Shown piece after piece: positions 1-6,267 of a stretch of DNA of 9,480 nt. Each line of letters begins with the position of its first letter. Within the stretch, counting starts at the first letter, position 1. The notes beneath the pieces are model-generated. The model saw only the letters and a list, made by a program, of their open reading frames with translations. It was not told the origin of the DNA and did not search any database. The position numbers and the translations under genes are program-made. Source of the stretch: Anaerolineae bacterium (lineage in GTDB: Bacteria; Chloroflexota; Anaerolineae; JADYZS01). The stretch lies in NCBI GenBank assembly GCA_020853075.1, contig JADYZS010000372.1, positions 1 through 9,480 on the forward strand. Direction: 5' to 3'.

Positions 1-186
1 GGTTGGCGTCCCTTTGAAAAGCATGTGCTCAACCCAATGGGAGATGCCGGTTATCCCGGGCACCTCGTTGCGGCTCCCCACCCGATACCATAGCCAGAAA
101 CTCGCTACCGGCGCGTGGTGCATTTCCTTCATAATCACGGACATACCGTTAGACAATTGGGTCTTCATCAAGCCATTATCAGACAT
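1..186 (-). CDS. M16 family zinc peptidase (pitrilysin/insulinase type), N-terminal part only
   Basis: The reverse strand reads from an ATG at 186 without a stop to the window edge, giving the first 62 residues. Residues 50-54 are H-W-V-E-H inside GISHWVEHMLFKGT, the inverted zinc-binding HxxEH signature of M16 metallopeptidases, where the two His bind zinc and the Glu activates water. The preceding SxxVIMKEMHHAPVASFWLWYRVGSRNE also follows the usual family N-terminus (short beta strand, then 'GSR.E..G..GISH'). A good Shine-Dalgarno, GAGGGG, sits 6 nt before the ATG. Members usually run to about 400-450 residues or more and cleave small peptides, or act as paired subunits with an inactive partner; the rest lies outside the window. 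No signal peptide is seen, so a cytoplasmic protein is expected. It lies downstream of ugd on the same strand, but the 151-bp gap with a large hairpin element argues for a separate unit. Confidence 0.9.
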   Translation of the reverse strand, partial: MSDNGLMKTQLSNGMSVIMKEMHHAPVASFWLWYRVGSRNEVPGITGISHWVEHMLFKGTPT

Positions 187-221
187 ACAGATCCCCTCAC
201 AGACAGGATAGAGCAGTACGG

Positions 222-323
222 CCCTCACCTACCCCCTAGCCCCCTCCCTCTCCCAAATATGGGAGAGGGAGGGGGAAGCCCCGTGGGCGTACCCGCCGTA
301 CGGGGTTGGGGGAAGGAGAGGGC
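222..323. repeat. Intergenic C-rich/G-rich hairpin repeat element
   Basis: The gap between ugd and the M16 peptidase gene holds a perfect 15-bp inverted repeat (240-254 and 261-275, loop aaatat) made of pyrimidine-only and purine-only arms. Directly after it is a second hairpin of about 8 bp, 277-284 with 300-307 (core CCCCGT/ACGGGG). The flanks 'tcacctaccccctag' and 'gggggaaggagaggg' carry the same C-rich and G-rich bias. Such CCCTCTCCC...GGGAGAGGG elements are commonly scattered between genes as REP- or MITE-like repeats. There is no U-run on either strand, so it is not a classical intrinsic terminator, although the RNA hairpin could stabilise the 3' end of the ugd transcript. Copy number cannot be judged from one window. 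Confidence 0.7.
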
Positions 324-337
324 TTGGAAATCTCCCT

Positions 338-1654
338 TCACCCCCCGTTTTTCTCATAGCCGCGGCCAATGCCGCTATAAGTAAAGCCCATGCGCCGCAG
401 GCGAGCGGGGTCATAGACGTTGCGCCCATCTATCAAAACAGGACGCCGCATCAGCCCTTTGATGCGCTCCAGAGCCAGATGCTTGAACTCGTTCCACTCG
501 GTGACGACGATGAGGGCATCCGCTCCCGTTGCCAGGTCATAAGGATCTTCAGCCAGGATCAGGTCTGGTAGCATCTTCGCAGCGACGTGCATCGCCACGG
601 GGTCATATCCCCGTACCAGCGCCCCCTCGTGTCGCAATAGGTGTGCTACCTCTACCGAAGGCGCTTCCCGCATGTCATCGGTATTAGGCTTAAAGGCGAG
701 CCCCAGGAGGCCCACCACTTTGTCACGCAGGCTGCCGTCCAGGAGTTCGCGCGTCACGCGAATCACGTTGCGCCGCTGGTCGCGGTTGATTTCCATGACT
801 GCGCGCAAGAGCTGCGGGTGGCAGCCATGGATGACGCCCATGTGCTCCAACGCTTTGACGTCTTTCGGAAAGCATGAACCCCCATATCCAAGGCCCGCAT
901 CCAGAAAAGCGCGGCCGATGCGCTTGTCATAGCCCATGCCCGCCGCGACTTCTTTAATATCGGCCCCCAGTTGTTCGCAGATGTTGGCGATCTCGTTGAT
1001 GAAAGAGATGCGCGTGGCGAGGAAGGCATTAGAGGCATACTTAATCATCTCCGCTGTGCGGAGGTCGGTGGTCATGATGGGGGCGCGCAGCGGCAGGTGC
1101 AACTGCGCCACCTTCTCCATCGCTTCCTGATCCAACGAGCCAAGCACAACGCGATCAGGATTCAGGAAATCCTGAAGGGCGGAGCCTTCCCGTAGAAATT
1201 CGGGGTTGGAAACAACCGCGAAGGGAACGGGCCGCGGCTGTTTGCGCCGGATAACGTCGGCAACCCAGTCGCCCGTGCCAACGGGCACCGTGCTCTTGTT
1301 GACGATGATGAGAGGGTGATCCATCGTTTCAGCAATGGACTCGGCGGCCATGTGCACGTATTTGAGGTCGGCCTCGCCATCTACGCCGGAGGGCGTGCCC
1401 ACGGCGATAAAGACGAATTCAGCCTCTTTCAGACCCTCCGGGTATGAGGTAGTGAAAGAGAGACGGCCAGCGGCCACGTTGCGGCGCACCGTCTCTTCCA
1501 GACCCGGCTCATAGATGGGAATGCCGCCCGCCTGGAGTTTGGCGATCTTGGCTTCATCAATATCCAGAACGGTGACCCGGCTGCCCAGGTCGGCAAAACA
1601 GGTGCCGGTTACCAGGCCGACGTAGCCCGCGCCGATGACGCAGATATTTTTCAC
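338..1654 (-). CDS. ugd: UDP-glucose 6-dehydrogenase
   Basis: Oxidises UDP-glucose to UDP-glucuronate with two NAD+, supplying sugar precursors for capsule, exopolysaccharide or cell-surface glycans; cytosolic. At 438 residues it has normal length. The N-terminal Rossmann motif is G-A-G-Y-V-G at residues 8-13 with the NAD-binding acid near residue 31. Further family blocks are AVGTPSG (84-90), NKSTVPVGTG (119-128), NPEFLREGSA (150-159) with its Glu, and MIKYASNAFLATRISFINE (203-221) with the catalytic Lys and Asn. The catalytic cysteine is C261 in GYGGSCFPKD, and the C-terminal half carries GLAFKPNTDDMREAPS. All catalytic residues are present. The ATG at 1654 follows GAGGT by only a few nt. 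It is the second gene of a two-gene unit: the stop of the membrane protein gene lies 18 nt upstream, so both should share the promoter at 2699-2727. The UDP-glucuronate may feed a glycolipid or polysaccharide handled by that membrane neighbour, which is inference. Confidence 0.97.
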   Translation of the reverse strand: MKNICVIGAGYVGLVTGTCFADLGSRVTVLDIDEAKIAKLQAGGIPIYEPGLEETVRRNVAAGRLSFTTSYPEGLKEAEFVFIAVGTPSGVDGEADLKYVHMAAESIAETMDHPLIIVNKSTVPVGTGDWVADVIRRKQPRPVPFAVVSNPEFLREGSALQDFLNPDRVVLGSLDQEAMEKVAQLHLPLRAPIMTTDLRTAEMIKYASNAFLATRISFINEIANICEQLGADIKEVAAGMGYDKRIGRAFLDAGLGYGGSCFPKDVKALEHMGVIHGCHPQLLRAVMEINRDQRRNVIRVTRELLDGSLRDKVVGLLGLAFKPNTDDMREAPSVEVAHLLRHEGALVRGYDPVAMHVAAKMLPDLILAEDPYDLATGADALIVVTEWNEFKHLALERIKGLMRRPVLIDGRNVYDPARLRRMGFTYSGIGRGYEKNGG

Positions 1655-1672
1655 ATGTACCTCGCTCTATCT

Positions 1673-2677
1673 CTATCCTGCTGCCTCGGCCACCTCGCTC
1701 CGCTGGGCCGAACCCAATTCCCGCAGGGAGAAGTGCTGCCGCATCATGTAAAAGGCCCCCAGAGCCGTGATGGGGAACCAGAGCGCGGCGTGCAGAACGA
1801 GGGTATAGGCGGTGGCTACCTCTTTCGCGACGCCAAACGAGTTCAAGATAACGATCCCCGGCCAATCAAACGTTCCCACGTAGCCTGGAGACGACGGCAC
1901 CGTCGTCGCCAGGTTGACCACGCCGTTCATCAGCATCAGGACGTAGAAAGGAACGGTGAAGGTGAAGGCGTGCATCACAAACCAGTATTTCACCGTCTCC
2001 GCCAGCCAGATGATCACCGACGTCGCGAAGATCATCAGCACGTTGCGCACGCTGCGCAGCGAATGGAGACCGGTGAGAAAGCGGTCAAAGAGGGCTTGCG
2101 TGCGCTTCAGCAACGCCTCTGGCAAGAAGCGGCGGCCGATGAAGTCATAAACCGCGCGCGCCCGTTCTGGTGAAGCGGCGATAACGAAAAATACGAGGAG
2201 CGCGCCGCCGAACAGGAGGCTGGAGACGATGACGATGATGCGCAAGACGCTCGGCAAGGGTGTAAAGGGAAGGGCCACAAAGACAAAGAGGAGCATCACC
2301 AGCCCGTCAAAGACCCGTTCAATGATGATGGTAGCGAAACTGGCACTGAAACTGATGTGCTCCCGCCGCTTGAGGACATAGCCGCGAATCAGTTCCCCCG
2401 CGCGGGCAGGGAGGATATTGTTGCCCATGTAGCCGATGCAAACAACGGGGAAAAGTCGGGGCAAGGGAACAGGACGGAGAGGACGCAAGAGATAATGCCA
2501 ACGCCAGGTGCGCGCCCACACACCGCAGAAATAGACCAGCACGCCGGGAATGATCCATAGGTATTGCGCGGTGCGGAGTTCGGCCCATACCCTGGGCAAT
2601 TCCATTTTTCGCAAGACCAGCCACATGAAAAAGAGGCTCACCAGAAGGCCGAGCCAAAATTGCCAACGTTTGCCCAT
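1673..2677 (-). CDS. YbhN/UPF0104-type flippase-like integral membrane protein
   Basis: A 334-residue polytopic membrane protein of the superfamily that includes the transmembrane domain of lysylphosphatidylglycerol synthase/flippase MprF, YbhN and AglD. Hydrophobic segments lie near residues 5-22, 40-56, 76-90, 116-137, 145-167, 213-235, 243-262 and 288-312. Family-typical patterns are R-T-W-R-W near 56-60, GYMGNNILPARAGELIRGYVL (82-102), the IIIERVFDG motif (117-125), IIWLAE..KY (222-231) and PSSPGYVGTFDW (261-272). It has no aminoacyl-transferase domain, so lysyl-lipid synthesis is not expected; lipid or lipid-linked sugar flipping is the usual proposal but is unproven for most members. 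The ATG at 2677 is preceded by AAAGGAG with about 6 nt spacing and by a clear promoter. It is followed 18 nt later by ugd, which suggests a role in glycan or glycolipid export. Confidence 0.88.
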   Translation of the reverse strand: MGKRWQFWLGLLVSLFFMWLVLRKMELPRVWAELRTAQYLWIIPGVLVYFCGVWARTWRWHYLLRPLRPVPLPRLFPVVCIGYMGNNILPARAGELIRGYVLKRREHISFSASFATIIIERVFDGLVMLLFVFVALPFTPLPSVLRIIVIVSSLLFGGALLVFFVIAASPERARAVYDFIGRRFLPEALLKRTQALFDRFLTGLHSLRSVRNVLMIFATSVIIWLAETVKYWFVMHAFTFTVPFYVLMLMNGVVNLATTVPSSPGYVGTFDWPGIVILNSFGVAKEVATAYTLVLHAALWFPITALGAFYMMRQHFSLRELGSAQRSEVAEAAG

Positions 2678-2698
2678 GTCTGCTCCTTTGACGGCTGC

Positions 2699-2727
2699 AT
2701 TGTAGCACGTCTGGCGCCAGCGGACAA
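2699..2727 (-). promoter_or_regulatory. Sigma-70-type promoter for the YbhN-like gene and ugd
   Basis: On the reverse strand TTGTCC (2722-2727) and TACAAT (2699-2704) are separated by exactly 17 bp, near the housekeeping consensus. Transcription would start about 15 nt before the ATG at 2677, leaving room for the AAAGGAG ribosome binding site. It lies in the 97-bp gap after the six-gene run, whose 3' end shows no convincing intrinsic terminator, so read-through into this unit is possible. Confidence 0.72.
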
Positions 2728-2774
2728 GTTGGCTTGACTCCTGTCTAATGGCAATTATGTTTTCACGGCCTCTT

Positions 2775-3350
2775 CTACGCCGCCATCTCCCGCTGTATGG
2801 AGCGGTAGCACTGGCGCAGGTAATCCTCCAATTTGACCCAGTCCGCCTCTACGTTGGTGGACGTCTTCCCGGTGATCTTGTCCACCGTGTTGTTTGCCAA
2901 TACACGCAGTTCAGCCGACTCGCGCGCCCGCTCAGGGGGGATGCCGAAGATCGCGCTGTGCAATTCCACCATCGTCTGGATGAACTCTCTCTTATCGGGA
3001 TTACCTACCAGACGACGATGGTCGTCGTTGTATTTCAGTTCCAGAGCAGCCACCCGCGTCGGATCAAAACCGAGGCCCGAATAGCGCCGCGCCAGGCGGT
3101 AGAACTTCTCGTAGAAAGCCTGCACCGCCTGCACGTTGTGATTTACCGGGGCCCAGGCCACAGAGGCCCGCGTCACGTAGTAGGCAGCCAACAGCGACAC
3201 CGGGAACGGGATACGAAACTGCTCCTGGCACAACGATACGACAAGCCTCAGGAGTCTCAGCCAGGCACGGTCGTAGTAGGCGCGCCAGCCATTCGCTTCA
3301 AAGGATGCTACCCTGTCAGGGTTAAACCGGAATTTCGTTGACACGACCAT
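2775..3350 (-). CDS. Unrecognised 191-aa soluble protein, last gene of the six-gene run
   Basis: I do not recognise this protein. The frame stays open upstream to 4070, but that extension lies antisense-parallel inside the DedA gene and is low-complexity Arg/Ala sequence, so I start at the ATG at 3350 (MVVSTKFRF...), 11 nt after the DedA stop and preceded by GGGAG at very short spacing. The predicted 191-residue product is mixed charged and helical, rich in Arg, Ala and Leu, with Trp/Tyr-rich stretches (NGWRAYYDRAWLRLL). It has no signal peptide and at most one weak hydrophobic stretch near residues 50-66 (IPFPVSLLAAYYVTRASVA). The second half is charged and helix-like (KYNDDHRRLVGNPDKREF; KLEDYLRQCYRSIQREMAA). 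The tight spacing implies translational coupling to the DedA gene. No function is proposed. Confidence 0.75.
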   Translation of the reverse strand: MVVSTKFRFNPDRVASFEANGWRAYYDRAWLRLLRLVVSLCQEQFRIPFPVSLLAAYYVTRASVAWAPVNHNVQAVQAFYEKFYRLARRYSGLGFDPTRVAALELKYNDDHRRLVGNPDKREFIQTMVELHSAIFGIPPERARESAELRVLANNTVDKITGKTSTNVEADWVKLEDYLRQCYRSIQREMAA

Positions 3351-3361
3351 TACTCCCAGCC

Positions 3362-4096
3362 CTATGCAGCAGGCGCGTGTTCGTGGGCAACCGTTGTCGC
3401 GTGCAGGCGGCTCGTCGTGCCCAATGCCAGGCAGACGGGGCAGGTCGCCTCGTGCCACGCCCCCAATGCCTCGGCTACGATCTCGCCGCGCGGCGCGCCA
3501 GGCCGCTGCCGCCGCCGGATCAAAAACCAAAGAGCCACCCCCAAGGCGAAAAGCACCAATACGAGACCCAGCAGCCACGGCAACGGCAGGACCTTCGTCA
3601 CCGCGCTCAAGAGGGAACCGCCGACGTAGCCCAGGAAGAAGTGAAGGCTCAGAAACAAGATGCTGCCCAACACCAAACCCGGCAAGAAAACGCTCACCGG
3701 CAGCCCGGCCAGGCCGGAGGCCGCGACGGTGGCCGCGCGAATACCGGGCGTCAGGATCGCCAGACCGATGCCAATCGACCCGCTGCGCTTCACCGTAGCC
3801 GAGGCTGCGTCCAGGCGAGCAGGCGTCAGGCCCAGGTAGCGACCATAACGATAGAGAACGCCGCGCCCCGGCCCGCGCGCGAGGAAAAACTGGACCATGC
3901 CACCGGCTACCAGGGCAATCAGGATCGCAACGAAGGCTTGCCACAATGTCATCTTGCCTTCGGCGGCGCGTGCCGCCGCGGCCAGCATGATGACGTCGGC
4001 AGGGATTGGCACTGGCACACCCGCCGACTTGGTCAGCATGAGCAAGAAGATCGCCAGCAGGCCGTACCACTCCAGAAACGACTCAATTCCACTCAT
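3362..4096 (-). CDS. DedA/SNARE-associated (VTT domain) family membrane protein
   Basis: A 244-residue integral membrane protein of the DedA superfamily, a group linked to membrane homeostasis and undecaprenyl-phosphate or phospholipid recycling. Residues 23-40 read KSAGVPVPIPADVIMLAA, the family's N-terminal re-entrant region with its Pro-rich turn and acidic residue. LTPGIRAATVAASGLAG (115-131) matches the conserved 'R..PG.R......AG' block, though the usual leading Arg is replaced in this copy. Further membrane segments lie near 52-72, 136-158 and 170-193. After the last segment comes an Arg-rich cytoplasmic turn (194-203) and an unusual soluble tail with a single CPVC pair (219-222) and several His, which might bind metal. 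The ATG at 4096 follows GAGGGGGG. The cupin gene ends 22 nt upstream and the 191-aa gene begins 11 nt downstream. Confidence 0.85.
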   Translation of the reverse strand: MSGIESFLEWYGLLAIFLLMLTKSAGVPVPIPADVIMLAAAARAAEGKMTLWQAFVAILIALVAGGMVQFFLARGPGRGVLYRYGRYLGLTPARLDAASATVKRSGSIGIGLAILTPGIRAATVAASGLAGLPVSVFLPGLVLGSILFLSLHFFLGYVGGSLLSAVTKVLPLPWLLGLVLVLFALGVALWFLIRRRQRPGAPRGEIVAEALGAWHEATCPVCLALGTTSRLHATTVAHEHAPAA

Positions 4097-4118
4097 AGTC
4101 CCCCCTCAATAGAGACCA

Positions 4119-4547
4119 CTACCCCTTATCCAGCTGAGGCAGGAGGACAACGCTCTCCTGCTCGTTGGGGTCGGTGCGGGCAATCACGGCGGTGCAGGGC
4201 TTGGTCTGGCTGAGGTTGACAGGCTGGTGCGGCATCCCCGCCGGGATGTAGAGGAAGTCACCCGCGCGCACGGTCAGGTGCTGTCGCAACCCCTCACCAT
4301 ACCACGTCTCCGCCTCGCCGCTGAGCACGTAAATGGCGGTTTCGTGGCTCTCGTGCAGGTGCGCCTTCGCCCGGCCCCCTGGCGGGATCGTCAGCAGGTG
4401 CATGCAGAGGCCGCGCGCGCCTGCGCTTTCGGCGGAGATACCGGCGAAGTAGTTGAGCCCCTGCTTGCCTGTATACGCCTTTCCGGTGTGAATCACCACG
4501 CAGGTTGGCGTGAGTTGAGAGTCGGCGGTCTTTCGTTTGCTTGACAT
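4119..4547 (-). CDS. Single-domain cupin protein
   Basis: A small (142 aa) cupin with both signature motifs intact. Motif 1 is GGRAKAHLHESHETAIYVLSGEAE (57-80), with metal ligands H63, H65 and E69. Motif 2 is GDFLYIPAGMPHQPVN (96-111), with the fourth ligand H107. This supports a metal-binding beta-barrel (Fe, Mn, Ni or Zn). Cupins of this size include sugar-phosphate isomerases, dioxygenases and sensor-like proteins, so the substrate cannot be told. No signal peptide is seen. The ATG at 4547 has AGGA about 8 nt upstream. It lies 15 nt after the lipoprotein gene and 22 nt before the DedA gene, so it is part of the same transcript. Confidence 0.9.
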   Translation of the reverse strand: MSSKRKTADSQLTPTCVVIHTGKAYTGKQGLNYFAGISAESAGARGLCMHLLTIPPGGRAKAHLHESHETAIYVLSGEAETWYGEGLRQHLTVRAGDFLYIPAGMPHQPVNLSQTKPCTAVIARTDPNEQESVVLLPQLDKG

Positions 4548-4562
4548 ATCTTGTCCTATTTA

Positions 4563-5153
4563 CTACTTCGGTACGTACCGATCCCACCGCCTCCCGCGGA
4601 ACGTGTTATACCGGTCTGCGCAATCTGCGTCACTCAAGGGATCAAAGAAGAGAACTTTCTTCCCCGCAGACGTCACGAGCCGGAGCAAGTAACTCCCCGC
4701 CGGGCAGGTATCCCAGCCGCTGACGAAGGTTAGAACTCGTCCATCCAGGGTGTATGTTCCCCCATGCACGACGCTGTCCGGTGTCCCGTGGGCGGCTCCG
4801 TACTTACCGCTCTCACCGATGTTTATGAACAACTGCCCCCTGTCTGCATCATTTCGCGTCCAGGTGCCAACTATGTCCTGGAGGGTGAAGTCTGCCGTCG
4901 GGATCGGCTCCCTAGGGGTCGCGGTAGCCGTGGGCGGCGCGGGCGTAGCCGTAGGGGGCGGTGGGAGGGGCGTGCTCGTCGGCGGCAGCGCCGTCGCGGT
5001 GGGGGCGGCAGTTGCCTGAGCCACCGGAGCCGCTTCCTGCGGCGAGGCTGCACTCCTGCAGCCGGCCAGAACGATCAAGACGATCCCTATGGCGGCCAAC
5101 GTTCTTTTCAGCAGTTCTCTCCGTACAAGGTGGAATCCGACGCGCTCTCTCAT
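4563..5153 (-). CDS. Lipoprotein with Pro/Thr/Ala-rich linker and C-terminal beta-rich domain
   Basis: The start at 5153 gives 196 residues: a basic N-region (RERVGFHLVRRELLKR), a hydrophobic core (AAIGIVLIVLA) and the lipobox L-A-G-C with lipidated Cys at residue 32. Residues 36-84 form an extended Pro/Thr/Ala linker with TAT/PTST-type repeats, followed from about residue 88 by a compact domain starting DIVGTWTRND. The G-T-W opening and alternating strand pattern recall lipocalin-like or DUF-type beta domains, but I cannot assign a family. C150 and C178 could form a disulfide outside the cell. The frame is open to 5366, but the ATG at 5153 overlaps the upstream stop as ATGA and gives the signal sequence, so it is preferred. 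The role is unknown; the context is an envelope-related run. Confidence 0.85.
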   Translation of the reverse strand: MRERVGFHLVRRELLKRTLAAIGIVLIVLAGCRSAASPQEAAPVAQATAAPTATALPPTSTPLPPPPTATPAPPTATATPREPIPTADFTLQDIVGTWTRNDADRGQLFINIGESGKYGAAHGTPDSVVHGGTYTLDGRVLTFVSGWDTCPAGSYLLRLVTSAGKKVLFFDPLSDADCADRYNTFRGRRWDRYVPK

Positions 5154-5740
5154 GCCTGCTGCCCGCGCCAGAGCGTCAGGCCTAACCAGACGTACCAGAG
5201 GGGATTCACGATAAAGCCGGTCAACGCCGCGGGAACCAGTAAAACCGGATTGGTCGGCGCGAGGACGATGAGCCGTCCCAGATAGACGATGACCAGCAGA
5301 ATCGCCAACAGATAACCGAGCGTGCCGAGGCCCCTGGGTAACCGACCACCATGCCTGATCAGCCACGAGATAACAAAGAGAGCCATGCCCGCCAGTCCGA
5401 AAGTGAGGAACCCACGTGCATCTATGGCATTAGGCAGGTCTGGAATAGACGGAGGCGGGTTGATGGCATTCGCCAAGTCGTAGGCTCCGTGGATGGCCGC
5501 GCCGGCTGCGCTCGCAAAACCCAGCATCAGGGCCCAGAGGGCGAAGGCTGCATCGGTTTCGCGCAGATGGTTGTAGATGGCCGTCATCACGGCGGTAGTG
5601 AGAAGCCCGCCGACCATCAGGAAGAGGGCGCTCAACAGATTGTTCTGCAGAATGACGAAAGCCACCGAGTATAAGAAGCCGATAAGGCCGGTCAGGATGG
5701 CGCAGAGGCCGGCGAAACGCTCAAAGGATGTGGATTTCAT
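5150..5740 (-). CDS. Six-helix hypothetical membrane protein (DUF4386-like appearance)
   Basis: A 196-residue protein with about six hydrophobic segments (8-30, 35-55, 66-88, 110-129, 138-160, 165-190) and short, mostly uncharged loops. The N-terminus KSTSFERFAGLCAILTGLIGFLYSVAF resembles DUF4386-type proteins, an assignment from memory and not verified. There are no catalytic motifs. The ATG at 5740 is preceded by GAGGAAAG. Its TGA overlaps the ATG of the lipoprotein gene by 4 nt (ATGA), the standard arrangement for translational coupling, so the two products may act together at the membrane. Confidence 0.83.
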   Translation of the reverse strand: MKSTSFERFAGLCAILTGLIGFLYSVAFVILQNNLLSALFLMVGGLLTTAVMTAIYNHLRETDAAFALWALMLGFASAAGAAIHGAYDLANAINPPPSIPDLPNAIDARGFLTFGLAGMALFVISWLIRHGGRLPRGLGTLGYLLAILLVIVYLGRLIVLAPTNPVLLVPAALTGFIVNPLWYVWLGLTLWRGQQA

Positions 5741-5754
5741 AATACTTTCCTCGC

Positions 5755-6168
5755 TTATAATTCGGGCAGAAGCCCAATGGCGCGCAACATTCCGGCCACG
5801 TCCCAGATGTATAAGCCATGTGTCACCTTGCCGTCCTCTATGGTGAGCAACGACACGCCACGCACCTCAATCGTGCGACCCGTGGGCGGAATATTCATAA
5901 AAATACCCTGATGCGTACCCCTCGCCGTCCAGATCAGGGCCACGCGATTGCCCTGCACAATGGTCTCTCCCACAATGAAACGGAGGTCTGGGAACGCGCG
6001 CCCATAGCGGGCCAGGGTTTGGCGGATTCCCTCCGGCCCGCGCTGGAGAGCTGCTTCACCGACATCCGTCCCTTCATAATCCCAGGCATAGAACGAGGTG
6101 ACAAGTTCCACATCGTTAACGTTCCACGCGTCCGTCAATTCTGCCACAAGTCGGGCAATTCGATCCAT
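5755..6168 (-). CDS. SnoaL/NTF2-like protein (ester cyclase type)
   Basis: A 137-residue soluble protein with the NTF2-like cone-fold pattern: an N-terminal helix (MDRIARLVAELTDAWNVNDVELVTSFYAWDYEGTD), then GPEGIRQTLARYGRAFPDLRFIVGETIVQGNRVALIWTARGTHQG and GRTIEVRGVSLLTIEDGKVTHGLYIWDVAGMLRAIGLLP. The 'R.AFPDL...V...I..G..V...W...GTH.G...'  stretch is typical of SnoaL-like polyketide cyclase relatives, most of which have unknown or accessory roles. It is the first gene of the six-gene run: the next gene starts 14 nt after its stop. The ATG at 6168 has GGGGAG about 8 nt upstream. Only a weak promoter candidate (TGGAAA-17-TAAACT, -10 at 6215-6220) is visible upstream, overlapping the edge of the terminator hairpin, so read-through from the ATPase gene may also supply transcripts. 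Confidence 0.88.
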   Translation of the reverse strand: MDRIARLVAELTDAWNVNDVELVTSFYAWDYEGTDVGEAALQRGPEGIRQTLARYGRAFPDLRFIVGETIVQGNRVALIWTARGTHQGIFMNIPPTGRTIEVRGVSLLTIEDGKVTHGLYIWDVAGMLRAIGLLPEL

Positions 6169-6182
6169 AATGGCTACTCCCC

Positions 6183-6215
6183 AAAAGATTGCGGCTATCG
6201 TCTCCGACAGCCGCA
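6183..6215 (-). terminator. Intrinsic terminator after the STAND ATPase gene
   Basis: Reading the reverse strand, TGCGGCTGTCG (6215-6205) pairs with CGATAGCCGCA (6200-6190) over 11 bp including one G-U, with a GAGA tetraloop. It is followed by AATCTTTT (6190-6183). It lies 52 nt after the ATPase stop and only 15-20 nt before the next start codon. The short U-run makes it a moderate rather than strong terminator. Confidence 0.7.
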
Positions 6216-6267
6216 GTTTAACCTAGTTACCCTTCGCTTTCCAGGCCAAAAGATGCTCACTTTTTGC

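Noticed and set aside
240..275. Hairpin as an intrinsic terminator of ugd
   Set aside because: No U-run follows on either strand; listed as a repeat instead.
3351..4070. In-frame upstream extension of the 191-aa gene to 431 aa
   Set aside because: The extra 240 residues run in another frame of the DedA gene and are Arg/Ala/Gly-rich low-complexity sequence; the DedA frame shows a clear family match.
3338..4213. Long plus-strand frame of 291 codons opposite the DedA gene
   Set aside because: Arg/Gln-rich shadow of a GC-rich membrane protein gene, with no recognisable domain and no ribosome binding site.
5154..5366. Upstream extension of the lipoprotein gene
   Set aside because: It overlaps the membrane protein gene in another frame and would bury the signal peptide 72 residues inside; the ATGA start at 5153 gives a proper lipobox.
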